This document shows positions 17,601-24,676 of a stretch of DNA of 64,000 nucleotides, piece by piece. The DNA lies in contig NZ_CM011002.1 in assembly GCF_000158095.2 (NCBI RefSeq), positions 797,541-861,540 of the forward strand, in the 5' to 3' direction. The notes under the pieces were generated by a model, which saw only the letters and a list, made by a program, of their open reading frames with translations, was not told the origin of the DNA and did not search any database. The translations under genes and the position numbers were made by a program. Positions within the stretch are counted from its first letter, which is position 1; each line of letters opens with the position of its first letter. The DNA comes from Roseibium alexandrii DFL-11 (GTDB taxonomy: Bacteria; Pseudomonadota; Alphaproteobacteria; Rhizobiales; Stappiaceae).

Positions 17601-18134
17601 GAGGTTGTGTGGCACGATGTAATTAAAACGACGAACTTCCACAACTTGGAAGGGCTAACACCAGAAGAGTTCTGGCAAGCGTTACTAGCGGGCAGTGCTA
17701 AAATGAAAGACGCTGGCCTGACCCCAATCTTGATAATTAATGAATTTGACGCTCCTGCCTGGTTGGATGATTGGCGTTGGCCTCATCGAAAAAACGGCAT
17801 ACCCAAACCTTCAAACTTAGTCGTTTCACGAGATGAAAAAGGTCTAGATGCCTACCTGTTCACAATGAACGACATACCTGTCTACTCAGCGCAAACTGAT
17901 AAAGGTTTTACTTATCTCATCCCAAAAGAGTTAATAGTGAGATTGCGCTATCATGACTACGGGAACGGTTTGTCGGTCTCGATAGAATTTGAGCCAGACG
18001 CTGATGATCACTGGAAGGGGGCGATGAGTGCAACCTTTCAGCGAGCGGTCGAAATAAGCAAAAGCACATCATATCGTATCAGGTGGGCTAGCCCCATTCC
18101 TAGCAGCAACAATGGTGGTGAACGGCGCAGTTAA
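14700..18134 (+). CDS. Large four-TM membrane protein, sole large cargo of the dusA element, family unknown
   Basis: A protein of 1144 aa. I start at the TTG at 14700 because GGGGAG lies 6 bp upstream; the frame is open back to another TTG at 14664. After a basic N-terminal stretch there are four hydrophobic segments. Numbered from 14700 they lie near residues 79-102, 120-148, 163-188 and 197-224 (examples 'GTLVGLVFPLVIAFVGLL', 'AIFVGVSSLLLCVAIVLQL'). About 900 mostly helical, soluble residues follow, ending in a beta-rich tail with 'LTPILIINEFDAPAWLDDW' and 'NDIPVYSAQ'. I see no Walker, nuclease, TIR, protease or kinase motif. Base composition is AT-richer than the flanking chromosome, consistent with transfer. 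Being the only cargo of a small integrative element, it may be a membrane-anchored defence or fitness protein; that is inference. Confidence 0.75.
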   Translation: MKPIGIRRTFANIWTRVRSQSSTVWQQARLLAQVIRGQFQPGLVSIVRKIVGRHLQGNSEFCFNHYPTPKRFTIWAISHPALLTACVATVYALPFILEWMGWVPDFLTGSNEHLNVQDFWTINIGILSVQGTLVGLVFPLVIAFVGLLNQGRASFASRLTVYIESSTAIFVGVSSLLLCVAIVLQLSFVSKLGRSEAFVTLLNISWFSINASALAYFVLHTIAFLHPTRRASIMRSYVSNIVWPRELSDIVTLNRWVNAERYGYLPKGDDSDPFSRNDRVRTWYTPLWDGGEILVSRDFHRKMRLTDVRFGVIQPIVQTWLEEARALDNGQTHDFVIPIIPGCDYFGEHALIRTTLPLTRVARWGVRTAFKFEKAPDVDGVIRETTSILREMLADLIVLIDTRQVHEFSDQLSEVIEFHAFLYRLAQLQDEDINYAQFESSLTLSHLSLGDEWMRAYRDLIRRAIERLAHEPEYTSQITFLAANIYGRVSGVVTPKAVQPVLSLARLVAYRLMDWAIAEYTVESNSKASTKGAFTLSRLEQPYAGAWRDLVAGWERLLQNIISTPVRSERRLRSWNNLKRNSENIAEHLNTTTLTMARAVWLGDTLATSWMCDLILKWRSQLDSALDARGYAWKVKSEALTLGDLEHDWNSIQELSLSEFEDELTPSEVFGSIMSNAWYDHVVVAAGVCTHWAMNKDAAATAKQAAQMLLHGKYHDRGDAGHGVTALSGIDILTSALRISGSGERFADTSYAGQIDHLLEALGGFEDPPMVSMRSYSSSGGLSFETLTGALAIMIMATMSGEAAINSELRRLLTRANDEALRRQERFLKSLIAVFERLDPERHEPLLATLSQSIEEHLFEHRRALAKGFVELALSETERHREVAILEAEIDPNRLDKIATAASSEAFIHSAFPLHLCENITATTDELNSFRFRLTGVSKGDYTTPPMSQPVTNETEWWQNIMSKKVAEVVWHDVIKTTNFHNLEGLTPEEFWQALLAGSAKMKDAGLTPILIINEFDAPAWLDDWRWPHRKNGIPKPSNLVVSRDEKGLDAYLFTMNDIPVYSAQTDKGFTYLIPKELIVRLRYHDYGNGLSVSIEFEPDADDHWKGAMSATFQRAVEISKSTSYRIRWASPIPSSNNGGERRS

Positions 18135-18228
18135 CGGAATGCGCATTGCTGAAGCGGGCCGCCAACTTTATTACCTTCATGAACCTCGCAGCGATCCGTC
18201 TTTAGCAACGCGTTTATGAAACCATCGC

Positions 18229-19293
18229 CTATTCACAGTACTTTTTGGCCCAATGCCAATCTTGGTATCTATCCCCAAACTGCCGAAAATGGCTATATCT
18301 CATGAGTCCCTGCCAGCCTCTATGCCCGGTTACGCTTGCTATTTGAGGAATAGTCCAACCTAGCTCTGCAAGCCATGAAGCGCCCTCATGTCGAAGGTCA
18401 TGAAAACGCAGATCACTAATATCCAATACTTTGCAGGCTCTGCTGAATTGTGTGCTGATTGTTCTGCTTTTGTATGGAAAGAATAGCGGGCCCTTGTTGG
18501 GCGTGCTGCTTAATAGGCGCAGTGCTCGATCAGGTAAATTGCACCAAAGATCGTTTCCCTTGCCTCTTACCGGATCTTTCATATCTCTAACTAGAATTCT
18601 GTTTCCATCAAAGTCTAGACGGCGAAGTGATGTGATTTCACCTTGCCGGCGCGCTGAAAATATTGCGAACAAAATAATCCTAGGCATGTCTGCGGATTCT
18701 GGATACCGACGTTTTGTTTCTTCGAAGTATCCCAGAAGCCTATTAAGTTCGTCCAGAGTTGGTCTTCTTGCTCGCGGAGCATCCTTACCGATTATCTTGA
18801 GCCGTCTTGCCGCAGCGGTCGCGTTTCGTATTTCCTGCAGATCCAACGGTATATCCCAGGCGGGCTTTGCTATTGAAAACACCGTTGATAGACAGGAAGC
18901 ATAAGTTGCTACTGTTTGAGGTTGGCATTTTGCACCCAACGACCTGAAAAAGCTTACCAATCTAGCAGATGAAATATCTTTGCATTTTTCATAAGATATC
19001 TCATTGGTTTCGATAGTTTTCAGAACTTGCAGCTGGCTTCGTCCAATGTTGCCGTCTGCGGCTTCAATAAATTTTCTTATTGCATCGCCTAGTGTAACGT
19101 TTGGGTCCTTAGTGAAATTGAAATAGGGAGAATTCACTTCACACTCCCTTCGACTTAGCCACTCTGACGCCAAGGTAATTTTTTCAAAAGTCTTTGACTC
19201 TCGATAGACGATTGCTCCGTCGCGCTTTATAAGGATCTGCGCTGAATAGCGGACGCGACCGTCGCTGAGATATCTCTTCACAATAGTGCCCAT
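18229..19293 (-). CDS. int: Tyrosine recombinase, dusA-type integrase
   Basis: A 354-aa phage-type integrase that would catalyse insertion and excision at dusA. The N-terminal arm-binding-like region (residues 1-60) has 'DGRVRYSAQILIKRDGAIV'. A SAM-like core-binding domain spans about 65-150, and the catalytic domain 175-350. Catalytic residues are visible: Arg in 'SARRQGEI' (Arg216), 'HDLRH' (His298, Arg301), 'TGHRGW' (His324) and the nucleophile in 'MRYSHF' (Tyr333). It is transcribed away from attR, convergent with the cargo gene, and its start lies 182 bp inside attR. Its intactness suggests the element may still be mobile. A directionality factor was not found. Confidence 0.93.
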   Translation of the reverse strand: MGTIVKRYLSDGRVRYSAQILIKRDGAIVYRESKTFEKITLASEWLSRRECEVNSPYFNFTKDPNVTLGDAIRKFIEAADGNIGRSQLQVLKTIETNEISYEKCKDISSARLVSFFRSLGAKCQPQTVATYASCLSTVFSIAKPAWDIPLDLQEIRNATAAARRLKIIGKDAPRARRPTLDELNRLLGYFEETKRRYPESADMPRIILFAIFSARRQGEITSLRRLDFDGNRILVRDMKDPVRGKGNDLWCNLPDRALRLLSSTPNKGPLFFPYKSRTISTQFSRACKVLDISDLRFHDLRHEGASWLAELGWTIPQIASVTGHRGWQGLMRYSHFRQFGDRYQDWHWAKKYCE

Positions 19294-19390
19294 GGGAGAT
19301 CTCCAGTACGCCTGCTGAAATTGCAGTACGACTTAGTCGTGCTTCCATCAAAAACACTTAGAGAATCGTACTACAACTCCTGTATTTCCC
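19294..19390. promoter_or_regulatory. Right-end control region of the element (int and new dusA promoter)
   Basis: 97 bp between the divergent int and dusA starts. It contains CAGTACG twice with a 20-bp period (19304-19310 and 19324-19330) and the 13-bp odd palindrome ACGACT-T-AGTCGT (19328-19340). The latter's ACTTAGTCGT half also occurs near attL (14004-14013). These look like binding sites for Int or a regulator. dusA now depends on a promoter here because its native one was displaced. Confidence 0.5.
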
Positions 19391-20443
19391 ATGAGCAGAG
19401 AACTTTATAAGTCACTGAAATCAGATGTAAAAAACACCGAAAGAGTGCAATTTCCAAATGTGCGATTTGCGGTTGCACCGATGATGGAGTGGACTGACCG
19501 CCATTGCCGCGCATTCCACCGGCATTTGTCGGCGCACGCGCTGCTGTACACCGAGATGGTCACAACCGGCGCTGTGATTCATGGTGACCGGGAGCATATT
19601 TTGGGATTTTCCGATCTGGAGCATCCGGTTGCGTGCCAGCTTGGCGGGTCTGATCCGCAGGCAATGGCTGAAGCGGCACAGATCGTGGAAGGCTTCGGCT
19701 ATGACGAGGTCAACATCAATGTCGGCTGTCCGTCGGACCGGGTTCAGTCAGGACGGTTCGGTGCGTGTTTGATGGAAGAGCCGCAACTGGTTGCAGACTG
19801 TGTTTCTGCGATGAAGGCGGCTGTCGCCATTCCCGTCACCGTCAAATGCCGGATTGGCGTTGATGATCAGGACCCAGAGCCCGCGCTCGATGCCGTTGCC
19901 GATTTGACCTTCGCCGCTGGATCCGACGCGCTTTGGGTTCATGCCCGGAAAGCCTGGCTTCAAGGCTTGAGCCCGAAAGAAAACCGGGATGTTCCACCGC
20001 TCGATTACGACCGGGTGGTGCGTTTGAAACAGCGCCTTCCGGACAAGTTCATCGGGTTGAACGGAGGTCTCGATACCCTTGAACAGGGCGAGCCTTATCT
20101 CAAACCGCTGGATGGCCTGATGTATGGCCGGGCCGCGTATCATTCACCGGAAATCTTGGGCGAAGTCGACGCCCGTCTTTATGGCGCAGAAACCGAGACC
20201 ATCTCGCCATGGGATGCGGTGCGCGGTCATATGACCTATCTGGAAGATCAGCTCTCCCAAGGTGTGAAACTGGCGCACATGACCCGGCATATGCTCGGAT
20301 TGTTCCATGGTCGGCCAGGTGCGCGGTCCTGGCGCCGGATTCTGACCGTGGAAGCCATCAAGCCCGGCGCCGGACTGGAAGTGGTTGAAAAGGCACTCGA
20401 CGCCGTTAGTCCGGCGTATTTCGAAGTGGATGCAGCCGAGTAA
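19391..20443 (+). CDS. dusA: tRNA-dihydrouridine(20/20a) synthase DusA with element-derived N-terminus
   Basis: FMN enzyme that reduces uridine to dihydrouridine at positions 20/20a of tRNAs. 350 aa with the family core intact: 'RFAVAPMMEWTDRHCRAFHR', 'YTEMVTTGAV', 'NVGCPSDRVQSGRFGACLM' (containing the catalytic Cys) and 'LNGGLDTLEQGEPYL'. The first ~28 residues are encoded by the integrated element and differ from the original start preserved at 13856 ('MTTRDRLYTAHQP'). No clear ribosome binding site precedes the ATG at 19391, so expression may be changed or leaderless. The gene is convergent with the protease gene downstream, with only 14 bp between the stops. Confidence 0.95.
   Translation: MSRELYKSLKSDVKNTERVQFPNVRFAVAPMMEWTDRHCRAFHRHLSAHALLYTEMVTTGAVIHGDREHILGFSDLEHPVACQLGGSDPQAMAEAAQIVEGFGYDEVNINVGCPSDRVQSGRFGACLMEEPQLVADCVSAMKAAVAIPVTVKCRIGVDDQDPEPALDAVADLTFAAGSDALWVHARKAWLQGLSPKENRDVPPLDYDRVVRLKQRLPDKFIGLNGGLDTLEQGEPYLKPLDGLMYGRAAYHSPEILGEVDARLYGAETETISPWDAVRGHMTYLEDQLSQGVKLAHMTRHMLGLFHGRPGARSWRRILTVEAIKPGAGLEVVEKALDAVSPAYFEVDAAE
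19475..19493 (+). repeat. attR core of the dusA element
   Basis: Second copy of the 19-bp direct repeat (one mismatch to 13907-13925), inside the dusA coding sequence at 'APMMEWT'. The distance between the two cores is 5568 bp. Confidence 0.9.
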
Positions 20444-20457
20444 CCCTTGGCTATCTT

Positions 20458-21171
20458 CTATGGATTCATGATCAGCCGGTCGCCCTCAATCCGCCAGCTT
20501 CTGAGGCGGTCGAGCGCGGTCATGCCGAGCAGGCTTTGACCGAGTGAGCCGTCCCGCGCGACAAACGCCCGGACATTGCGCAAGGTGTGATCGCCGATCG
20601 TCAAATTGTCGATCCGGCTCGGGGCAACAAGTGTCCGCCCGTTGGCTGTTGCAACAGGCACGGTGAACGACAGATCGCGTTCCGGAATTCCGGCCCTGGC
20701 CGCATCTTGATAGGTGAGGACTACGGCGCTGGCACCTGTGTCGAGCAGAAAGCTTGTTTTCCTGCCATTGGCGCGTCCGTCGACCACGAAATGCCCGCCA
20801 GCATCCCGCACGATCAAGATCGAGCCGTCAGCCTGGGTGACCGCCATTCCCGGAGCCAAAGACCCTAGGACCCGGTACCCTGCCTGAACCAAGTCGGTTC
20901 GGTAGGTATAGCCGACCACAAGCAAGGCACACAAACCGCCCCAGAAGAGCGTTCCTTGAATGATATCGCGCACTTTCGGCTGTCCAAAGATGAAACTTGC
21001 CAGGAAGACAAAGGCGAGAGTGGAGAGAGCGACAACCCGCGGTCCGGTGTCGTCGAAGTTTAGGTTTTCCGGGTCCGTCGGATCGCCGAAGAACAGATAG
21101 AAGGCAGCAGCCGCCATCACAGTAATCAGGATGACAATTGCAAAGCCCCGGTATTGCCCGCGCCCGCTCAC
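20458..21171 (-). CDS. TIGR02281-family clan AA (retropepsin-like) aspartic protease, membrane anchored
   Basis: A 237-aa protein with three N-terminal hydrophobic segments (about residues 9-28, 47-63 and 74-90) followed by a single retropepsin-like domain. The active-site motif is 'LLDTGASAVVLT' (Asp-Thr-Gly), with 'LGMTALDRLRSWRIEGDRL' as the typical C-terminal strand-helix. One DTG per chain implies dimerisation. It starts with GTG overlapping the stop of the upstream DUF1289 gene (GTGA), so the two are translationally coupled. The pair is commonly found near cob genes in Hyphomicrobiales. The physiological substrate is unknown. Confidence 0.9.
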   Translation of the reverse strand: MSGRGQYRGFAIVILITVMAAAAFYLFFGDPTDPENLNFDDTGPRVVALSTLAFVFLASFIFGQPKVRDIIQGTLFWGGLCALLVVGYTYRTDLVQAGYRVLGSLAPGMAVTQADGSILIVRDAGGHFVVDGRANGRKTSFLLDTGASAVVLTYQDAARAGIPERDLSFTVPVATANGRTLVAPSRIDNLTIGDHTLRNVRAFVARDGSLGQSLLGMTALDRLRSWRIEGDRLIMNP

Positions 21172-21362
21172 GTAAGCGCCGCTTCTCCGGCAGAAAAACG
21201 CATGCGCCGGGTATCCAGGCTGTTCATGATCGCCTGGCGCTGCGTATCGTCGAAACTGCTCCAGGACGCGATTTCATCAAGCGTGCGGAAACATCCGGTG
21301 CAAAGGCGGCTGACCTGGTCGATCTGACAGATTTTGATGCAAGGTGACTTCATGGTTTCCAT
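21168..21362 (-). CDS. DUF1289 domain protein (64 aa)
   Basis: A small protein with the DUF1289 signature: 'SPCIKICQIDQVSRLCTGCFRTLDEIASW'-type arrangement, with four cysteines in CxxxC...CxxC spacing near the N-terminus. These suggest a metal or iron-sulfur site, which has not been established for the family. An internal ATG at residue 4 (21353) gives the more usual 'MKSPCIKIC' start and is an alternative. It overlaps the downstream protease gene by 4 bp. Confidence 0.88.
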   Translation of the reverse strand: METMKSPCIKICQIDQVSRLCTGCFRTLDEIASWSSFDDTQRQAIMNSLDTRRMRFSAGEAALT

Positions 21363-21414
21363 ATGGCGTTTGAAGGTGTTGCTGCCAATGCTTCTTTCAA
21401 GGATTTCACAAATA

Positions 21415-22605
21415 TTATTGCCTTGATCCGCCAGTCGCCAATGTGAACGGTGCAGCTATGATCTTGATCGGTAGAGTAACCGCTGCTTGGGTTGTGTTCC
21501 CGACAAAACTGCCGAGGTCATCGCCGAGTGTTTTAGGTCCGGTAACACTGTTTTGATCGGTCAGGCCACTTTTCAGAAGGGCGTCCCGCAAGCCGGGGGA
21601 GTACTCGGCCAAGGCTGCAAACTTGCTGTGGCTGGAGGTTTCGCCGGCGTCGAGTTCGGTCACGTCAAAGACGATCGCCCCGAGCTCCGCCAGTTCTTCG
21701 TCATCTGAGTAGGCGCCGACCCGCTCAACCCCGCCCGCTATGGCCCGGGACAGGCGAAGGGCCTTGTCGTCTCTGGAAACGACGATGATGTAAGGTTTCG
21801 GTGGCTTCCCGAGTTTTCGAAGGCTGGATTTGAAGAGATCAATATCAATGTCCGGAGCCGCCAGAACAACGCTGTTAATCTTTCTATCGAATTGGCGGCG
21901 TTCCGCTAGAGGCATTTGGCGTGCGGTCTCCAGCAGCAAATAATTGCCCATAGAGTGCGCCAGGATTGAAATGCTGTCCGCCTTGCTTTTCGCAAGCAGA
22001 CGGAAGGTTTGCTCCAGACTGTCGCGTGCGAGCGCGGCACTGTTCAGGTCGTAGACATACCCTTGCAGCTGTCCACGCGAGGCCCAGGTGAACAACACAG
22101 GGACGACCGGCGCCTGGGAATCATGGACGAATTGCGTAAACCGGTAGAGGCCTTCAGCAAACAACGTGTTATAACCGTGAATGAACAGCATCACGTCCCG
22201 TTTGCCCTTGGGGCGCGCAGAGAGCTGCTGGTTCAATTGCCTCAAGAATGCCTGTTCGTCCTCGATATACCCGGCCTTGCGGGCCACGAAGTCCGTTTTG
22301 GGGTTTCCGGGAAGCTCACGTGGCCATTCGACCGCACCTGCCTTGTGGGTTGGGGGGACGGAGATCGTCGCTTCCGCATAGTTGATTGTTGGAGAGCGCT
22401 CGCCATTGAAAAAAGTATTTGGAGTTGGGTCTTTTTGGCGCGTTGTTACGATGAGGACGTCGTGATCCTGAGCACCAGCGGCCGGTTCTGTATTGATTGC
22501 AAGAGTGCCTGTCGTTGGCCGGCTGCCGCAGGCGCTGAGCAACAAGGCGATGAGCAGCGCGGACATGGCCAGTCTCGCCGGCGAGGGAACTGAAATACTC
22601 AACAT
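21415..22605 (-). CDS. Lipoprotein alpha/beta hydrolase (DUF900-like)
   Basis: A 396-aa exported lipoprotein. From the ATG at 22605 it has an N-terminal hydrophobic helix ending in the lipobox 'ALLLSAC'. An alpha/beta hydrolase domain of the DUF900 type follows: 'DVMLFIHGYNTLFAEGLYRF' (oxyanion-hole region), nucleophile Ser in 'LAHSMGNYL', and conserved 'VVLAAPDIDIDLF'. A GTG at 22638 in the same frame would add 11 residues but has no ribosome binding site. Esterase activity is likely; substrate unknown. It sits 40 bp downstream of cobS on the same strand and probably shares its transcript, although no functional link to cobalamin is evident. Confidence 0.85.
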   Translation of the reverse strand: MLSISVPSPARLAMSALLIALLLSACGSRPTTGTLAINTEPAAGAQDHDVLIVTTRQKDPTPNTFFNGERSPTINYAEATISVPPTHKAGAVEWPRELPGNPKTDFVARKAGYIEDEQAFLRQLNQQLSARPKGKRDVMLFIHGYNTLFAEGLYRFTQFVHDSQAPVVPVLFTWASRGQLQGYVYDLNSAALARDSLEQTFRLLAKSKADSISILAHSMGNYLLLETARQMPLAERRQFDRKINSVVLAAPDIDIDLFKSSLRKLGKPPKPYIIVVSRDDKALRLSRAIAGGVERVGAYSDDEELAELGAIVFDVTELDAGETSSHSKFAALAEYSPGLRDALLKSGLTDQNSVTGPKTLGDDLGSFVGNTTQAAVTLPIKIIAAPFTLATGGSRQ

Positions 22606-22645
22606 CAACGGCCATGCCTCTTGCTCGGTCCGGATCACCGGCTGG

Positions 22646-23521
22646 TTACACGGCCACCATAAGCACTCCGGTCAGGAATCCAAGTCCGCTGATTTGCTGA
22701 ATTGCCCCTAGGACATCTCCGGTTGTTCCATTGATCTTGGACAGTGCCACCTGTGCCACACTCAGGGCCGCAGTGACGCCGACCACAATGCCGATTCCGA
22801 CGGCTTGCAGCGGCAAAGCAAAAAGGGCTGGGAGCAAAAGCACCAGCATTACCAGAACACATTCGCGTAGAGCAGCATCTGACGGTTTGCCGAACCGGGC
22901 CCCAAGCCCATCGGGCCGGGCCAGCGGCAACCGGTGCCATTGCCACACCATCAGAAACCGGCTGAAGGCTTCAACAGTCACAATGAGCAGGGCCGTGTCC
23001 GCTGCTCCGAAACTATCCAGCAAAGCTGCGATCAAAGCAACCTTCAGAACAATGGCAAAGACCAGTGCGATTGCGCCAAATGCGCCGATGCGGCTGTCTT
23101 TCATGATGTCCAGTCGCCGGGGGACCGTAGCGCCCCCGAAAAAACCGTCGGCCACATCGCTCAGGCCGTCTTCGTGCAAAGCGCCGGTCACGATCGTAAG
23201 GACGGCTGCGGCCATCACTGCAACAACGAGTGGGGAGAGGCTGGTTGCTCCAAGCACCAGAAGCAGGCCGGCAGCCGGAAGGGCCACAAATGCACCCGCG
23301 AGCGGAGCAGCTCTCGAGATCCTGGCAAATTCGGGAAGCGCTGCCGGATCATCGGCCGCATTGATCTTCTCAAGAGGCATGCGCGAAAAGAATCGGACGC
23401 AGGCCGCCATGTCAGCGAACAGTACCGCTAGAGATGACACCGTCGCGGTTGATTGGTCCCAAGAAAACTCAGGCTTTGTTTCGGATGCAGTTTCAGTGTT
23501 TTGGTCGTTTTCAGACGGCAT
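22646..23521 (-). CDS. cobS: Adenosylcobinamide-GDP ribazoletransferase
   Basis: Membrane enzyme (291 aa) joining adenosylcobinamide-GDP with alpha-ribazole in the last steps of cobalamin synthesis. Family features are 'FFSRMPLEKIN' early, 'TGALHEDGLSDVADGFFGG' with its acidic metal-binding residues, 'DSRIGAFGAIAL', and several hydrophobic helices to the C-terminus. The N-terminal 45 residues are polar and longer than in E. coli CobS. It is divergent from cobT, the preceding pathway enzyme, with 110 bp between starts. I looked for a cobalamin riboswitch there and did not recognise one. Confidence 0.95.
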   Translation of the reverse strand: MPSENDQNTETASETKPEFSWDQSTATVSSLAVLFADMAACVRFFSRMPLEKINAADDPAALPEFARISRAAPLAGAFVALPAAGLLLVLGATSLSPLVVAVMAAAVLTIVTGALHEDGLSDVADGFFGGATVPRRLDIMKDSRIGAFGAIALVFAIVLKVALIAALLDSFGAADTALLIVTVEAFSRFLMVWQWHRLPLARPDGLGARFGKPSDAALRECVLVMLVLLLPALFALPLQAVGIGIVVGVTAALSVAQVALSKINGTTGDVLGAIQQISGLGFLTGVLMVAV

Positions 23522-23631
23522 CCTGTTCGGTCCGGAGCTTGAGTTTTATCAAGGGGCGGTTATAGAACGGCCTATCGAAGAGACCAAGAGGCGGCCTAAC
23601 TTTCCGCCCACCAATTGGAACTGTGAGCACA

Positions 23632-24657
23632 ATGTCCCTGTCCGAAACCGCGCTGCCCTTCGACGATATCCGCAACCTGGTCAAGTCCATGCCCGGCCCG
23701 GACGAAGAGGCGCTTCAGAAGGTGAAGGCTCGGGATGCACAACTCACCAAGCCTGCCGGGTCTTTGGGCCGTTTGGAAGAGATCGCGGAATGGCTTGCTG
23801 CCTGGTCCGGCAAGGCCCCGCCGAAAATCACCCGTCCGATGGTGGGGATCTTTGCAACGGCACATGGCGTTGCGGACGAAGGCGTGTCGGCATTTCCAAG
23901 CGCCGTGAACCGTCAAATGGTCGAAAACTTCGCAGCTGGCGGAGCTGCCATCAACCAGATCTGCCGGGTCAACGACATTGGCCTCAAGGTGTTTGATCTT
24001 GCTGTCGATATGCCCACACCGAGCATCACCCAGGAAGATGCGCTGGATGAAGCCAATTGTGCGGCCACCATGGCTTACGGCATGGAAGCGCTGGCGGGCG
24101 GTATCGATCTCATCTGTCTCGGTGAAATGGGCATTGGCAACACGACGGTTTCTGCTGCTGTCCTGAATGGCCTGTTTGGCGGATCGGCCGCCGACTGGAT
24201 TGGCCGTGGCACCGGCGTGGACGACGAAGGTTTGGCGCGCAAACGTGACGCCGTTGAAAAGGCAGTGAACCGGCTGAACGGCGAAAAAGACCCGCTGGAA
24301 GTGCTTCGCAAGGTTGGCGGACGCGAAATCGCAGCGATGGCCGGACTGATAATCGCAGCGCGGCTTCAACGCGTTCCCGTGGTGGTCGATGGTTTTGTGG
24401 CAACGGCGGCTGCGGCTGTCGTTTACGCAATGGATCCGGAAGGGCTGGATCATTGCCTGTTTGCGCATGTCTCGGCCGAGCACGCTCACGCCAAGGCGCT
24501 GTCGCACATGGGCAAAGATGCACTGTTCGACTTCGGCATGCGTCTCGGTGAAGGCAGCGGAGCAGCGTTGGCGGCCGGGATCATCAAGACCGCGGCCGAG
24601 GTGCATTCTGGAATGGCAACGTTCGCTGATGCCGGCGTTTCAGAAAAGTCTGAGTGA
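23632..24657 (+). CDS. cobT: Nicotinate-nucleotide--dimethylbenzimidazole phosphoribosyltransferase
   Basis: Cytoplasmic enzyme that makes alpha-ribazole phosphate from nicotinate mononucleotide and 5,6-dimethylbenzimidazole, the nucleotide-loop precursor used by CobS. 341 aa. Typical motifs include 'LTKPAGSLGRLEEIAEWLA', 'FATAHGVADEGVSAFP', 'GEMGIGNTTVSAAV' and the C-terminal 'LDFGMRLGEGSGAALA'-like stretch ('FDFGMRLGEGSGAALA'), which carries the catalytic Glu. The start is either the ATG at 23632 or a GTG at 23623; I prefer the ATG. It is convergent with the histidine kinase gene. Confidence 0.96.
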   Translation: MSLSETALPFDDIRNLVKSMPGPDEEALQKVKARDAQLTKPAGSLGRLEEIAEWLAAWSGKAPPKITRPMVGIFATAHGVADEGVSAFPSAVNRQMVENFAAGGAAINQICRVNDIGLKVFDLAVDMPTPSITQEDALDEANCAATMAYGMEALAGGIDLICLGEMGIGNTTVSAAVLNGLFGGSAADWIGRGTGVDDEGLARKRDAVEKAVNRLNGEKDPLEVLRKVGGREIAAMAGLIIAARLQRVPVVVDGFVATAAAAVVYAMDPEGLDHCLFAHVSAEHAHAKALSHMGKDALFDFGMRLGEGSGAALAAGIIKTAAEVHSGMATFADAGVSEKSE

Positions 24658-24676
24658 CGAAACTCTTCTCACGACC

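Larger units (their letters stand above)
13907..19493. mobile_element. dusA-integrated genetic element (about 5.6 kb)
   Basis: A compact integrative element inserted in codon 18-24 of dusA. The sequence shows a dusA stub with native start at the left end and a 19-bp direct repeat with one mismatch at both ends. A tyrosine integrase gene sits beside the right end, and a complete dusA frame continues past it. The internal sequence is visibly more AT-rich than the flanks. Integration in dusA by dedicated tyrosine recombinases is an established class for prophages and islands. This one is unusually small: besides the integrase it carries a single large cargo gene. I found no recognisable excisionase, replication, conjugation or phage structural gene. 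Confidence 0.9.

Noticed and set aside
23522..23631. Cobalamin riboswitch between cobS and cobT
   Set aside because: I looked for the conserved B12-box-like core and did not find it in the 110 bp. The gap is also too short for a full riboswitch plus two promoters.
22731..23996. A 421-codon open frame on the plus strand opposite cobS and running into cobT
   Set aside because: Its product is a low-complexity Arg/Thr/Ala/Ser-rich string with no family features, while cobS on the other strand and cobT in another frame are textbook matches. Long antisense frames are common at this GC.
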